From: Propionibacteriaceae bacterium
GTDB taxonomy: Bacteria > Actinomycetota > Actinomycetes > Propionibacteriales > Propionibacteriaceae
DNA: 7,575 nucleotides
Direction: 5' to 3'
Assembly: GCA_030450535.1 (NCBI GenBank)
Contig: JAKDIK010000123.1
Coordinates: forward strand, 1-7,575
Part shown: one piece after another, positions 1 to 5,780 of the stretch
Layout of the letters: every line of letters starts with the position of its first letter
How positions within the stretch are numbered: position 1 is the first letter of the stretch
The notes under the pieces: generated by a model
Told to the model about the DNA's origin: nothing
Database searches by the model: none
The model's input: the letters and a program-made list of their open reading frames with translations, nothing else
Program-made: the position numbers and the translations under genes

Positions 1-11
1 CGCCGACCAAG

Positions 12-1298
12 GTGAGCGCAGAACGCCGCGTGTCGATCCACGCGGTGGTCGACTCGTTCTTCATCGCCGTCGCGATGGTGCTGACGCTGTGGTTCGCGGG
101 GATTCTGCTCGTGCAGGGGATGTCGCTGTCCTGGGCTCGCCTGTCGTACCTCGTGGTGTTCTGGGCCCTGCTGACCTACCTCGCCCTCCCGCGGCTGCAC
201 CAGTTCTTCACGCTGCTCTACGTGCCGGACTACTTCATCGGACGCACCAGGACCGGTGACGGCCTGCTGGGTGATCCGATCAACCTCGCGCTCAACGGCG
301 AGGAGAGCGACATCCACGCCTCGCTGCAGCGAGCCGGGTGGGTGCTCGCCGACGAGATCACCCTCCGCTCATCCTGGGGCATGATCGTCTCCGCGCTGCT
401 GCGGAGGTCATACCCCGAGGCGCCGGTGTCCAGCCTGTTCCTGTTCGGCAAGCGCCACGCCTTCGCCTACCAGCAAGAGGTGGACGGCACGGTGTCCCAG
501 CGCCATCACGTCCGTTTCTGGCGGACGCCGCCGGGCTGGCTCCTGCCAGGCGGGCGGGGGGTCGACTGGCTGGCGGCCGGCACCTTCGACCGATCCGTCG
601 GCCTGTCGATGTTCACCGGCCAGTTCACCCACAAGATCGACGAGAACATCGATCTCGAGCGCGACTACATCGTCAACACCGTGCGCTACGCCGACCCGGA
701 GGTGGAGGTCGACGTCATTCGCGACTTCTCGACCTCCTACCACGCCCGCAACGGAGGCGGCGACCGCATTCGCACCGACGGCGATCTCCCCATCCTCAAC
801 GTGCACGGCGCCGACGCGCGCCGCCCCGAGCCAACGCGTCTGCCGGCACACCGGCCCGCACGCAGTCACGGCGTGCCCCCGCCACCGCTGATCGTGGCGC
901 TGGCCCTCATGCTGTCCCAGACTGCTTGGTTCGGCATCCTGTGGTGGGTGTTCGGCGCTGGCCGTCCCTTCGCCGACGAGGTCGAGCCCGAGATCGAGCT
1001 CGCCGTGAACCTCGCGGCCGTGACCTTCACGCTGCTGCTTCTCGGCTTGTGCACGCTCATCCTGTTGCGCCGCCGCTGGGCGAAGCTCATCGTGATGACC
1101 CTGATCGCGGTCACCACGGTGGGTGAGCTCCTCAACGTCAGCGTGGCGCGCGCCAGCCTGGACTCGGTCGTGACCAGCTCGGTAGGCGTTCTCGTTCTGC
1201 TCTGTCTGAGCGCCGACTCCGTCCGCACCTGGGTCTCGTTCAAGCGCGGGGGTCGGGTCGCCAAACGCGATCCGGAGATCTCTGTCCCCGTCCCCTGA
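12..1298 (+). CDS. Multi-pass membrane protein with LssY C-terminal-like domain
   Basis: A 428-residue integral membrane protein. Two hydrophobic segments near the N-terminus (about residues 15-35 and 42-60) are followed by a soluble region, residues about 72-268, that resembles the LssY C-terminal domain: an early 'GDPINLAL' stretch, 'LQRAGWVLADEIT' (105-117), 'LFLFGKRHAFAYQQ' (142-155), 'RHHVRFWRTP' (164-173), 'AAGTFDRSVGL' (188-198) and 'FTHKIDENIDLERDYI' (205-220). A Pro/Arg-rich linker (about 268-292) leads to roughly four more membrane segments (about 293-315, 328-352, 357-377, 384-404) and a basic tail. The domain is named after a Legionella protein; its biochemical role is not established, so no function is given. 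The GTG start overlaps a TGA at 13-15 that would end an upstream frame, as in translationally coupled genes, but only 11 upstream bases are visible, so the true start could lie outside the window. The gene converges on rhaB across 84 bp with no convincing T-tailed terminator. Confidence 0.8.
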   Translation: MSAERRVSIHAVVDSFFIAVAMVLTLWFAGILLVQGMSLSWARLSYLVVFWALLTYLALPRLHQFFTLLYVPDYFIGRTRTGDGLLGDPINLALNGEESDIHASLQRAGWVLADEITLRSSWGMIVSALLRRSYPEAPVSSLFLFGKRHAFAYQQEVDGTVSQRHHVRFWRTPPGWLLPGGRGVDWLAAGTFDRSVGLSMFTGQFTHKIDENIDLERDYIVNTVRYADPEVEVDVIRDFSTSYHARNGGGDRIRTDGDLPILNVHGADARRPEPTRLPAHRPARSHGVPPPPLIVALALMLSQTAWFGILWWVFGAGRPFADEVEPEIELAVNLAAVTFTLLLLGLCTLILLRRRWAKLIVMTLIAVTTVGELLNVSVARASLDSVVTSSVGVLVLLCLSADSVRTWVSFKRGGRVAKRDPEISVPVP

Positions 1299-1382
1299 TC
1301 ATCCAGATGCCCTCAGGGATCCGAGCACGTCCACGCCGTCCACGGCAAGCAGAGCGAGGCTCCGATATCCGCCGGCGGCGGC

Positions 1383-2855
1383 TCAGAACCGGCTGCGCGC
1401 CTCGTCCCAGCGGCTCGCCGGGATCGGCAGGACGCCGGGGCGGTAGCGCCGGACGTCCGAGGACGCGATCGCGACGCCGCGCAGCGCGTCCAAACCGCCC
1501 TCGATCGCGCCGACCGCACGGGCCTGCACCAGCAGATTGCCCAGCGCCGTCCCCTCCGCCGGACCGGCAATCACCGGCAGTCCGGTCGCCTCGGCGGTGA
1601 GCTGGCAGAGCAGCTGGTTCTGCGATCCGCCGCCAACGATGTGGATCACCTCGACGTCGTGGCCGGCCAACGAGCACGCCCGACGGATCGCGTCCCGATA
1701 GGCCAGGGCCAACGAGTCCAGGATGCAGCGCGCCACGGCGCCCGGATCCGGACGCAGCGATTGGGCGGACTCACGCGCGAGCTGAGTGAGCCGCCCCAGC
1801 ATGTTGCCCGGCTTCAGCAGCCGCGGATCGTCGATGTCGACGACGCACGCCAGGGCAGGGGCATCCGCCGCGAGATCGACGAGCTCGGCCCAGCTGATCT
1901 CGATGTCGGCCTCGCGCCACGTCCGGACGCACTCCTGGAGCACCCACAGCCCCATCACGTTCTTGAGATACCGCACCGTGCCGTCGACACCCAGCTCGTT
2001 GGTGAAATTCGCCGCCGCGCTCTCAGGCGTCAGCACGGGCTCGGGGAGCTCGAGGCCGACCAGCGACCACGTCCCCGAGCTGATGTAGGCGAAGCGCTCG
2101 GACGTGCTCGGCACGGCCACCACGGCGGACGCCGTGTCGTGCGATCCCACGGCCACCACGGGCACCGGCCGCTCGAGGACGCCGTCTGAGGTCGACCCGA
2201 TGATCTCCCCCGGCTCCACGAGCGTCGGCAGCACCCGGCGCACGGGCAAGCCGTACCGCTCCCCCAAATGGCCCAGCACCTCGGCCGACCACGAACGGTG
2301 GGCCACGTCGAGCAGCGCGGCCGTCGACGCGAACGTCACCTCCGCCCGTGCGATTCCGGTGAGCCCGAAGTTGAGCAGGTCGGGGATGAACAGGACGGTC
2401 TCGGTGGCGTCCCAGCCCTCATCGGACGCCGCGGCTGCCAGCTGGAACACCGTGTTGAACTGCTGCACCTGGGCGCCCGTCTGGGCGTAGAGGCGCTCCG
2501 CGCTGAAATGTTCGAAGAACCGCTCCGGGACGCCGTCGGTGCGCCCGTCGCGGTAGCACCAGGGCTGCTCCAGCAAACTCCCGGACGCGTCGAGGCGCCC
2601 GTAGTCGACGCCCCACGTGTCGATGCCCAGGCTGGCCAGCTCCGGCTCGGCGGCCAGCGCCCGCCGGAATCCCTCCCGGACGGACGCCGCCAGTTCGTCG
2701 AACGCCCAGTGCAGGTCGCCGTTGCGGGAGCGGACCGGCCCGTTCTCGAAACGGTGCAACTCGTGCAGCGTGAACCGGCCGTCCTCGAGGCGGCCGAGGA
2801 TCACCCGCCCGCTGGAGGCGCCCAGATCCGCCGCGGCGAAGGCGTGATACGTCAT
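1383..2855 (-). CDS. rhaB: Rhamnulokinase RhaB (FGGY family)
   Basis: Phosphorylates L-rhamnulose with ATP to give L-rhamnulose 1-phosphate, the second committed step of cytoplasmic rhamnose breakdown. The 490-residue length is normal for the family. The FGGY kinase fold is visible in order: N-terminal phosphate-binding 'AAADLGASSGRVILG' (7-21), 'GIDTWGVDYG' (77-86), the sugar-contacting 'WCYRDGRTDG' region (99-108), 'GSHDTASAV' (237-245) in which Asp240 is the expected catalytic base, 'YISSGTWSLVG' (257-267) and the adenosine-binding 'IVGGGSQNQLLCQ' (406-418) followed by 'GPAEGTALGN' (431-440). The ASSGR and SSGTWSL motifs favour rhamnulokinase over xylulo- or gluconokinase. The start is supported by AGGA six bases upstream of ATG. 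It is the last gene of the operon, 35 bp behind rhaI. Downstream is only an 84-bp convergent gap, with a GC palindrome (1369-1378) beside the stop. Confidence 0.95.
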   Translation of the reverse strand: MTYHAFAAADLGASSGRVILGRLEDGRFTLHELHRFENGPVRSRNGDLHWAFDELAASVREGFRRALAAEPELASLGIDTWGVDYGRLDASGSLLEQPWCYRDGRTDGVPERFFEHFSAERLYAQTGAQVQQFNTVFQLAAAASDEGWDATETVLFIPDLLNFGLTGIARAEVTFASTAALLDVAHRSWSAEVLGHLGERYGLPVRRVLPTLVEPGEIIGSTSDGVLERPVPVVAVGSHDTASAVVAVPSTSERFAYISSGTWSLVGLELPEPVLTPESAAANFTNELGVDGTVRYLKNVMGLWVLQECVRTWREADIEISWAELVDLAADAPALACVVDIDDPRLLKPGNMLGRLTQLARESAQSLRPDPGAVARCILDSLALAYRDAIRRACSLAGHDVEVIHIVGGGSQNQLLCQLTAEATGLPVIAGPAEGTALGNLLVQARAVGAIEGGLDALRGVAIASSDVRRYRPGVLPIPASRWDEARSRF

Positions 2856-2890
2856 CGTCAGTCCTGTCTCGCGTGCGGCGATCCCGCCGC

Positions 2891-4057
2891 TCAGGCGCCC
2901 CAGCCGGCCTGCGCGCCGCCGACGCGTTCAGCGATGATCTTCTCCTGGTAACCGGATTCGGCGTAGGCCCGCATCGGATCGGCCGGCAGTCCACGCTGCT
3001 CGCGCCACGCGGCCAGGTCGGCGCGGACGTCGGTGGAGAAGGCGTCCATGAAGATCTCCTGCGCGCCCAGCACGTCGTGCGCAGCCTGGGCCGCGGCGAG
3101 CGCGTCAGGATCGACGACGAGCGCGCGGGCCAGCATCTCCTGCACGTTGAGCACCGACCGGATCTGGCCGGGGATCTTCTCCTCGATGTTGTGGCACTGG
3201 TCGAGCATGAAGACGACTCCCGAATCGGGCTCGAGCGCGCCGCCGCGCACGCACTCGTACATGATGCGGAACAGCTGGAACGGATCCGCGGCCCCGACGA
3301 TCAGGTCGTCGTCGGCGTAGAAGCGGCTGTTGAAGTCGAAGCTGCCGAGGCGTCCCAGACGCAGTAGCTGCATGACGATGAATTCGATGTTGGTGCCCGG
3401 CGCATGGTGACCCGTGTCGAGGCAGACCCGCGCCTTGTCACCGAGGGCGAGGCACTGGACGAGCGAGGTGCCCCAGTCCGGCACGTCGGTGTGGTAGAAC
3501 GCCGGCTCGAAGAACTTGTACTCCAGCACGAGGCGCTGGTCGTCGCCCAGGTGGTCATAGATCTCGGCGAGGCCCTCGGCGAGGTGGTCCTGGCGGGCAC
3601 GCATGTCGTCCTGGCCCGGGTAGTTGGTGCCGTCTGCCAGCCAGATCTTCAGGTCGGTGGAGCCGGTGGCGTTCATCACCTCGATGCAGTCGAGGTGATG
3701 CTGGATCGCCCGGCGGCGGGACGCGGCGTCCGAGTTGGTGAGCGACCCGAACTTGTACTCCTCATCCTGGAACGTGTTGGAGTTGATCGTCCCGATCCGG
3801 ACGCCGAGGTCGGCGGCGTGCTTGGTCAGCTCGTCATAGTCGTCCACCTTGTCCCACGGGATGTGCAGCGCGACGGCGGGCGCGAGTCCGGTGAATTCGT
3901 GGACCTTCGCGGCGTCCGCGATCTTCTCCCAGGGATCGCGCGGCGTGCCGGGCGTGCCCCACACCCGGAAGCGGGTGCCCGAGTTGCCGTAAGCCCACGA
4001 GGGCACCTCAATGGAGAGCTTGGCCAGTTCGTTCGTCTGGGCATCGGTGAGGGACAT
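2891..4057 (-). CDS. rhaI: L-rhamnose isomerase (RhaI type, xylose-isomerase-like barrel)
   Basis: Interconverts L-rhamnose and L-rhamnulose in the cytoplasm using divalent metal. The ATG at 4057 (388 residues) is preferred over the longer frame opening at 4165, because the extra 36 residues are merely the neighbouring mutarotase read out of frame and because AAAGGAG (4064-4070, minus strand) sits six bases before the ATG. Recognisable TIM-barrel segments are 'VALHIPWDKVDDYDEL' (62-77), 'IGTINSNTFQDEEYKFGS' (88-105), 'KIWLADGTNYPGQDD' (137-151), 'VLEYKFFEPAFYHTD' (177-191; Glu179 a likely metal ligand), 'CLDTGHHAPGTNIE' (212-225; Asp214, His217/218), 'SFDFNSRFYADDDLIVG' (239-255) and 'FMLDQCHNIEEK' (283-294). 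This is the Pseudomonas/Rhizobium-type isomerase rather than the E. coli RhaA type. In the Pseudomonas stutzeri enzyme, as I recall it, a metal-binding histidine occupies the position that is Asp241 here; this may be a subtype feature. Middle gene of the operon. Confidence 0.95.
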   Translation of the reverse strand: MSLTDAQTNELAKLSIEVPSWAYGNSGTRFRVWGTPGTPRDPWEKIADAAKVHEFTGLAPAVALHIPWDKVDDYDELTKHAADLGVRIGTINSNTFQDEEYKFGSLTNSDAASRRRAIQHHLDCIEVMNATGSTDLKIWLADGTNYPGQDDMRARQDHLAEGLAEIYDHLGDDQRLVLEYKFFEPAFYHTDVPDWGTSLVQCLALGDKARVCLDTGHHAPGTNIEFIVMQLLRLGRLGSFDFNSRFYADDDLIVGAADPFQLFRIMYECVRGGALEPDSGVVFMLDQCHNIEEKIPGQIRSVLNVQEMLARALVVDPDALAAAQAAHDVLGAQEIFMDAFSTDVRADLAAWREQRGLPADPMRAYAESGYQEKIIAERVGGAQAGWGA

Positions 4058-4058
4058 G

Positions 4059-4442
4059 TCAGGCTCCTTTGCTGGTGGGATTGGGTGCGGGGGCACAGGA
4101 GCGTCCCGCCGCGGCAAGCTGGGTGTCAAGGTGGAACACCTCATCGAGGGTGACGAAGCCCTCATCGGGCGGGGCGTCCGGATCGTCGAACAGCCGGCTC
4201 ATCTCGGCCTGCCAGGCGGCGTTGATCGCGGTGGCGGCCATGCGCCGTTGGGCGTCGGCCAGGCTGTCGTCCACCTCGACGAAGCCGATCAGCAGCCCGT
4301 CGTCGGCCAGGAAGAGCGAGTAGTTGCGCCAGCCGGTGTCGCGAAGCGCCTCGAGCATCTCCGGCCAGACGGCCGCGTGTGCCGCCTTGTACTCGGCGAG
4401 ATGCTTCGGGTTCACCTGCGATCTGAAGCAGATCCGTGCCAT
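4059..4442 (-). CDS. rhaM: L-rhamnose mutarotase RhaM
   Basis: Interconverts alpha and beta anomers of L-rhamnose, supplying the form used by the isomerase. The 127-residue protein shows the mutarotase pattern: 'CFRSQVNPKHLAEYKAAHAAVWPEM' runs from residue 5 to 29, with His22 at the position of the catalytic histidine of E. coli RhaM and Trp26-Pro27-Glu28 after it. 'NYSLFLADDGLLIGFVEVDD' covers 40-59, 'AAWQAEMSRLF' 75-85, and the C-terminal strand 'LDEVFHLD' ends at 106. The family normally stops about there; the last 21 residues are an extension whose codons contain the ribosome-binding site of rhaI. Its TGA and the rhaI ATG are separated by a single base, so the two are probably translationally coupled. 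The start ATG at 4442 follows GGGAGG with a short spacer. First gene of the operon, directly behind the promoter and operator. Confidence 0.93.
   Translation of the reverse strand: MARICFRSQVNPKHLAEYKAAHAAVWPEMLEALRDTGWRNYSLFLADDGLLIGFVEVDDSLADAQRRMAATAINAAWQAEMSRLFDDPDAPPDEGFVTLDEVFHLDTQLAAAGRSCAPAPNPTSKGA
4064..4070 (-). promoter_or_regulatory. Ribosome-binding site of rhaI inside rhaM
   Basis: On the minus strand the sequence reads AAAGGAG, six bases before the ATG at 4057. It lies within the last sense codons of rhaM (Ser-Lys-Gly-Ala then TGA). It fixes the rhaI start and argues for coupled translation of mutarotase and isomerase. Confidence 0.8.
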
Positions 4443-4476
4443 ACATCCTCCCTTGGACGCCCGGCCACCGCATGCG

Positions 4477-4494
4477 GCATGAAACGATTCATGC
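4477..4494 (-). promoter_or_regulatory. LacI-type operator of the rha operon
   Basis: An 18-bp near-perfect palindrome, GCATGAAACGATTCATGC on the plus strand; eight of nine symmetric pairs match, and the core TGAAACGATTCA has the central CG that LacI-family proteins use, where a hinge-helix leucine intercalates. It begins two bases past the -10 hexamer, so it covers the expected transcription start near 4490, the classical position for repression. A related element precedes the lacI gene of this window (5781-5792, 10 of 12 core bases identical). The symmetry and position are seen directly; the identity of the binding protein is inferred. Confidence 0.82.
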
Positions 4495-4496
4495 TC

Positions 4497-4525
4497 ACCT
4501 TAGTCCGTCGCCCCCGCGCCGTCAA
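4497..4525 (-). promoter_or_regulatory. Promoter of the rhaMIB operon
   Basis: Read on the minus strand, a -35 hexamer TTGACG (4520-4525) is followed after exactly 17 bases by a -10 hexamer TAAGGT (4497-4502). The -35 matches the vegetative consensus at five of six positions and the -10 at three, including the important first TA and final T. The predicted start of transcription near 4490 gives a leader of about 48 nt before rhaM and falls inside the operator palindrome. Confidence 0.72.
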
Positions 4526-4582
4526 GGGGTAGGCCCGTGACGATTCTCGCCCCCTCTCACCCCATGTCGCGATGGCGCGCAC

Positions 4583-4646
4583 GAGTCCGGCCCACTGGAA
4601 CATTCGGGCCCGTCTGGTGACCCGAAGTTTCCAGTGAGCCGGACTC
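4583..4646. repeat. Long imperfect inverted repeat (26-bp arms, 12-nt loop)
   Basis: Left arm 4583-4608 and right arm 4621-4646 are complementary at 23 of 26 positions and enclose the 12-nt loop 4609-4620. In RNA made from the minus strand, the mismatch of 4592 with 4637 becomes a G-U pair, leaving a 10-pair GC-rich outer stem, eight more pairs, one 2x2 internal loop (4601-4602 against 4627-4628) and a six-pair inner stem. No T tract follows in either direction. It lies 74 bases past the stop of the small acidic gene and 57 bases ahead of the rha -35 box. Possible roles are a tail-less actinobacterial terminator for the small gene, a REP-like dispersed palindrome, or a structured 3' RNA; the sequence does not decide between them. 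Confidence 0.85.
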
Positions 4647-4655
4647 ACCATGCCA

Positions 4656-4695
4656 CGGTGCGACCCGGTGCGACCCGGTGCGCCCCGGTGCGCCT
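4656..4695. repeat. Four tandem 10-bp units (CGGTGCGACC type)
   Basis: Two identical units CGGTGCGACC (4656-4665, 4666-4675) are followed by CGGTGCGCCC (4676-4685) and CGGTGCGCCT (4686-4695). The period is about one helical turn. The array sits between the long inverted repeat and the 3' end of the small acidic gene, outside any gene I can support. It may be a slippage-prone simple repeat or part of a structured 3' untranslated region. Confidence 0.85.
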
Positions 4696-4720
4696 CGGGG
4701 GGACTCGAAGCGCAGATCGG

Positions 4721-4873
4721 TCAGTCGGTGTATTCGATCTCCATCTCCGCGATGTCCTCGTCCTCGAGGTTCACCACGATGTTGTCCGGCGTCCGGGTCG
4801 TCATCCAGATCAGCTCGTCGCTGCGGGTGACCTTGAGCTGCTCCTCGTTGCGGGTGAGCGGTGAGTCGTTCAT
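4721..4873 (-). CDS. Small, strongly acidic protein of unknown function (50 residues)
   Basis: I do not recognise a family. The ATG at 4873 is chosen because GAAAGGA stands six bases upstream; the frame stays open further upstream, but that part is low-complexity Pro/Ala/Gln/Asp translated from the direct repeats. The 50-residue product has 14 acidic and 4 basic residues, giving a net charge near -10. Eight of the last 14 residues are Asp or Glu ('EDEDIAEMEIEYTD', 37-50). The N-terminal half contains 'NEEQLKVTRSDELIWMTTRTPDN' at residues 9-31. There is no signal peptide, membrane segment or cysteine. GC-rich third positions and a good ribosome-binding site make it a credible gene. It is divergent from the thioesterase and lies upstream of the rha operon on the same strand, separated from it by tandem repeats and a large hairpin. 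A regulatory or partner-binding peptide, an antitoxin-like or DNA-mimic protein, or a peptide precursor are all conceivable, with no direct support. Confidence 0.65.
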   Translation of the reverse strand: MNDSPLTRNEEQLKVTRSDELIWMTTRTPDNIVVNLEDEDIAEMEIEYTD

Positions 4874-4900
4874 GGGTGTTCCTTTCGGTTGTGCCGGTCG

Positions 4901-4932
4901 GTCGGGTTGAGCCGCCCCGTCGGGTTGAGCCG
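4901..4932. repeat. Paired 14-bp direct repeats in a divergent intergenic region
   Basis: GTCGGGTTGAGCCG occurs at 4901-4914 and again, identically, at 4919-4932, an 18-bp period with CCCC between. The pair lies 27-59 bases upstream of the small acidic gene's start and 65-97 bases upstream of the thioesterase start, so it could be a tandem regulator site serving one or both. I could not assign clear -35/-10 boxes for either gene in this interval. Confidence 0.75.
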
Positions 4933-4997
4933 GCGAGGTCGGCATCGATCAGGCCGGCGACGGGCACCACCGGCCCGGAGGCCGAGCGCGGGACGCC

Positions 4998-5447
4998 ATG
5001 ATGGGAGCCATGACGAACCCGCGCACCACGACCCTGACCCGGCGCGTCGAGTGGATCGACACCGACGCGTCCGGCCACCAGCACAACTCCCTCATCATGC
5101 GGCTGGTGGAGGCGGCCGAGCGTCGGCTCATCGCCGACGCAGGCGTGCTGGGCGACTACTTCTGGAGCGCCCCGCGGGTGCGCCAGGAGATCGATTTCAC
5201 GGGAAAGCTGTACTTCGACCAAGAGGTGAGCACGACGGTGACACTGACGAAGCTGGGGCGCTCGTCGATCACATTCACCTTCGAGGTGTGGGGCGAGGCG
5301 CACGGCGAGACGCCGCGGCGATGCGCGGCGTCCGGGCTGGTCGTGGCCGCCCACGTTCCCCAGGGCACCGACCGGGCCACGCCCTGGCCCGACCACATCG
5401 TTGCCGCGCTGGCGACCGATGCCGCCCCCATCCCCCACCCGCACTGA
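4998..5447 (+). CDS. Hotdog-fold acyl-CoA thioesterase (4HBT-like)
   Basis: A 149-residue protein of the 4-hydroxybenzoyl-CoA thioesterase superfamily, expected to hydrolyse an acyl-CoA thioester in the cytoplasm; the substrate cannot be read from sequence. The diagnostic N-terminal segment is 'VEWIDTDASGHQHNSLIMRLVEAAE' across residues 17-41, in which Asp23 corresponds to the catalytic aspartate of the DxDxxG pattern and 'LVEAAE' begins the long central helix. 'IDFTGKLYFDQEVSTTVTL' (65-83) and 'SSITFTFEVWGE' (89-100) are the following beta strands. Length is typical of single-domain family members. The start is uncertain: ATGs at 4998, 5001 and 5010 are in frame. The 5010 codon has GGGAG only two bases before it, and a better GGAGG (4977-4981) is 16 bases before 4998, so neither spacing is ideal. 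Stop TGA at 5445. An FAH-family stump follows immediately in another frame. Confidence 0.8.
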   Translation: MMGAMTNPRTTTLTRRVEWIDTDASGHQHNSLIMRLVEAAERRLIADAGVLGDYFWSAPRVRQEIDFTGKLYFDQEVSTTVTLTKLGRSSITFTFEVWGEAHGETPRRCAASGLVVAAHVPQGTDRATPWPDHIVAALATDAAPIPHPH

Positions 5448-5473
5448 CGAAGCCGGGTGGCGTCCGGCCCGCC

Positions 5474-5728
5474 TGTCGGATCGTCACCACGGTGAATGGC
5501 GAGACGGTGCAGGAGGACACGACGGCCGACCTCGTCTTCGATCCGGTCGATCTGGTGGCGTATACCTCCACGATCGTGCGGCTGCGTCCGGGCGATCTCC
5601 CCGTGACGGGCACGCCGGGCGGGGTGGGTCCCGCCCGGCGTCCGCCGCGTTATCTCGCTGCCGGCGACACCGTCTCCGTCGTCATCGACGGCGTCGGGAC
5701 GCTCAGGAACGAGGTCACCGACCACTGA
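5474..5728 (+). pseudogene. C-terminal remnant of a fumarylacetoacetate hydrolase family gene
   Basis: About 84 codons match the end of FAH-family proteins (FAHD1 and hydroxyhepta-dienedioate isomerase group): 'RIVTTVNGETVQEDTTADLVF' at residues 2-22, a 'LVAYTSTIVRLRPGD' helix, the hallmark 'VTGTPGGVG' loop, 'PPRYLAAGDTVSVVIDGVG' and 'TLRNEV' before TGA. The N-terminal half, which carries the metal-binding acidic residues of the family, is absent. Homology begins about 26 bases after the thioesterase stop, in a different frame. The only in-frame start-like codon is a GTG at 5492 inside the homology, with no ribosome-binding site. The remaining reading frame shows no internal stop or frameshift, so the loss of the 5' part may be fairly recent. 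A genuine short protein is unlikely because the active site would be missing. Confidence 0.83.
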
Positions 5729-5780
5729 GACGCCGACGCTCCCCAGCCGCCACCGCGTGAGCTACGCTCAGCGCAAGCGT

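Noticed and set aside
1308..1323. Small CCC/GGG hairpin after the LssY-like gene as a terminator
   Set aside because: The stem is only three pairs plus a bulged extension and there is no T tract.
1305..1382. In-frame open stretch after the rhaB TGA that could be a read-through extension
   Set aside because: RhaB proteins normally end where this one does, the extra codons are less GC-biased than the gene, and nothing suggests stop-codon read-through.
4058..4165. An N-terminal extension of rhaI starting at 4165
   Set aside because: It is the mutarotase gene read in another frame; a strong ribosome-binding site precedes the ATG at 4057.
4861..4873. TGAGTCGTTCA at the start of the small gene as a third LacI operator
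   Set aside because: It is one base short of the 12-bp core spacing and consists of coding bases around the start codon.
4952..4975. GGCCGG/CCGGCC inverted repeat upstream of the thioesterase
   Set aside because: Six-base GC arms with a 12-nt loop are expected by chance in DNA of this composition.
4889..5473. Long plus-strand frame leading into the FAH stump, as if a 279-residue protein
   Set aside because: Before about 5474 it is Arg/His/Pro-rich shadow of the thioesterase gene with no family resemblance.
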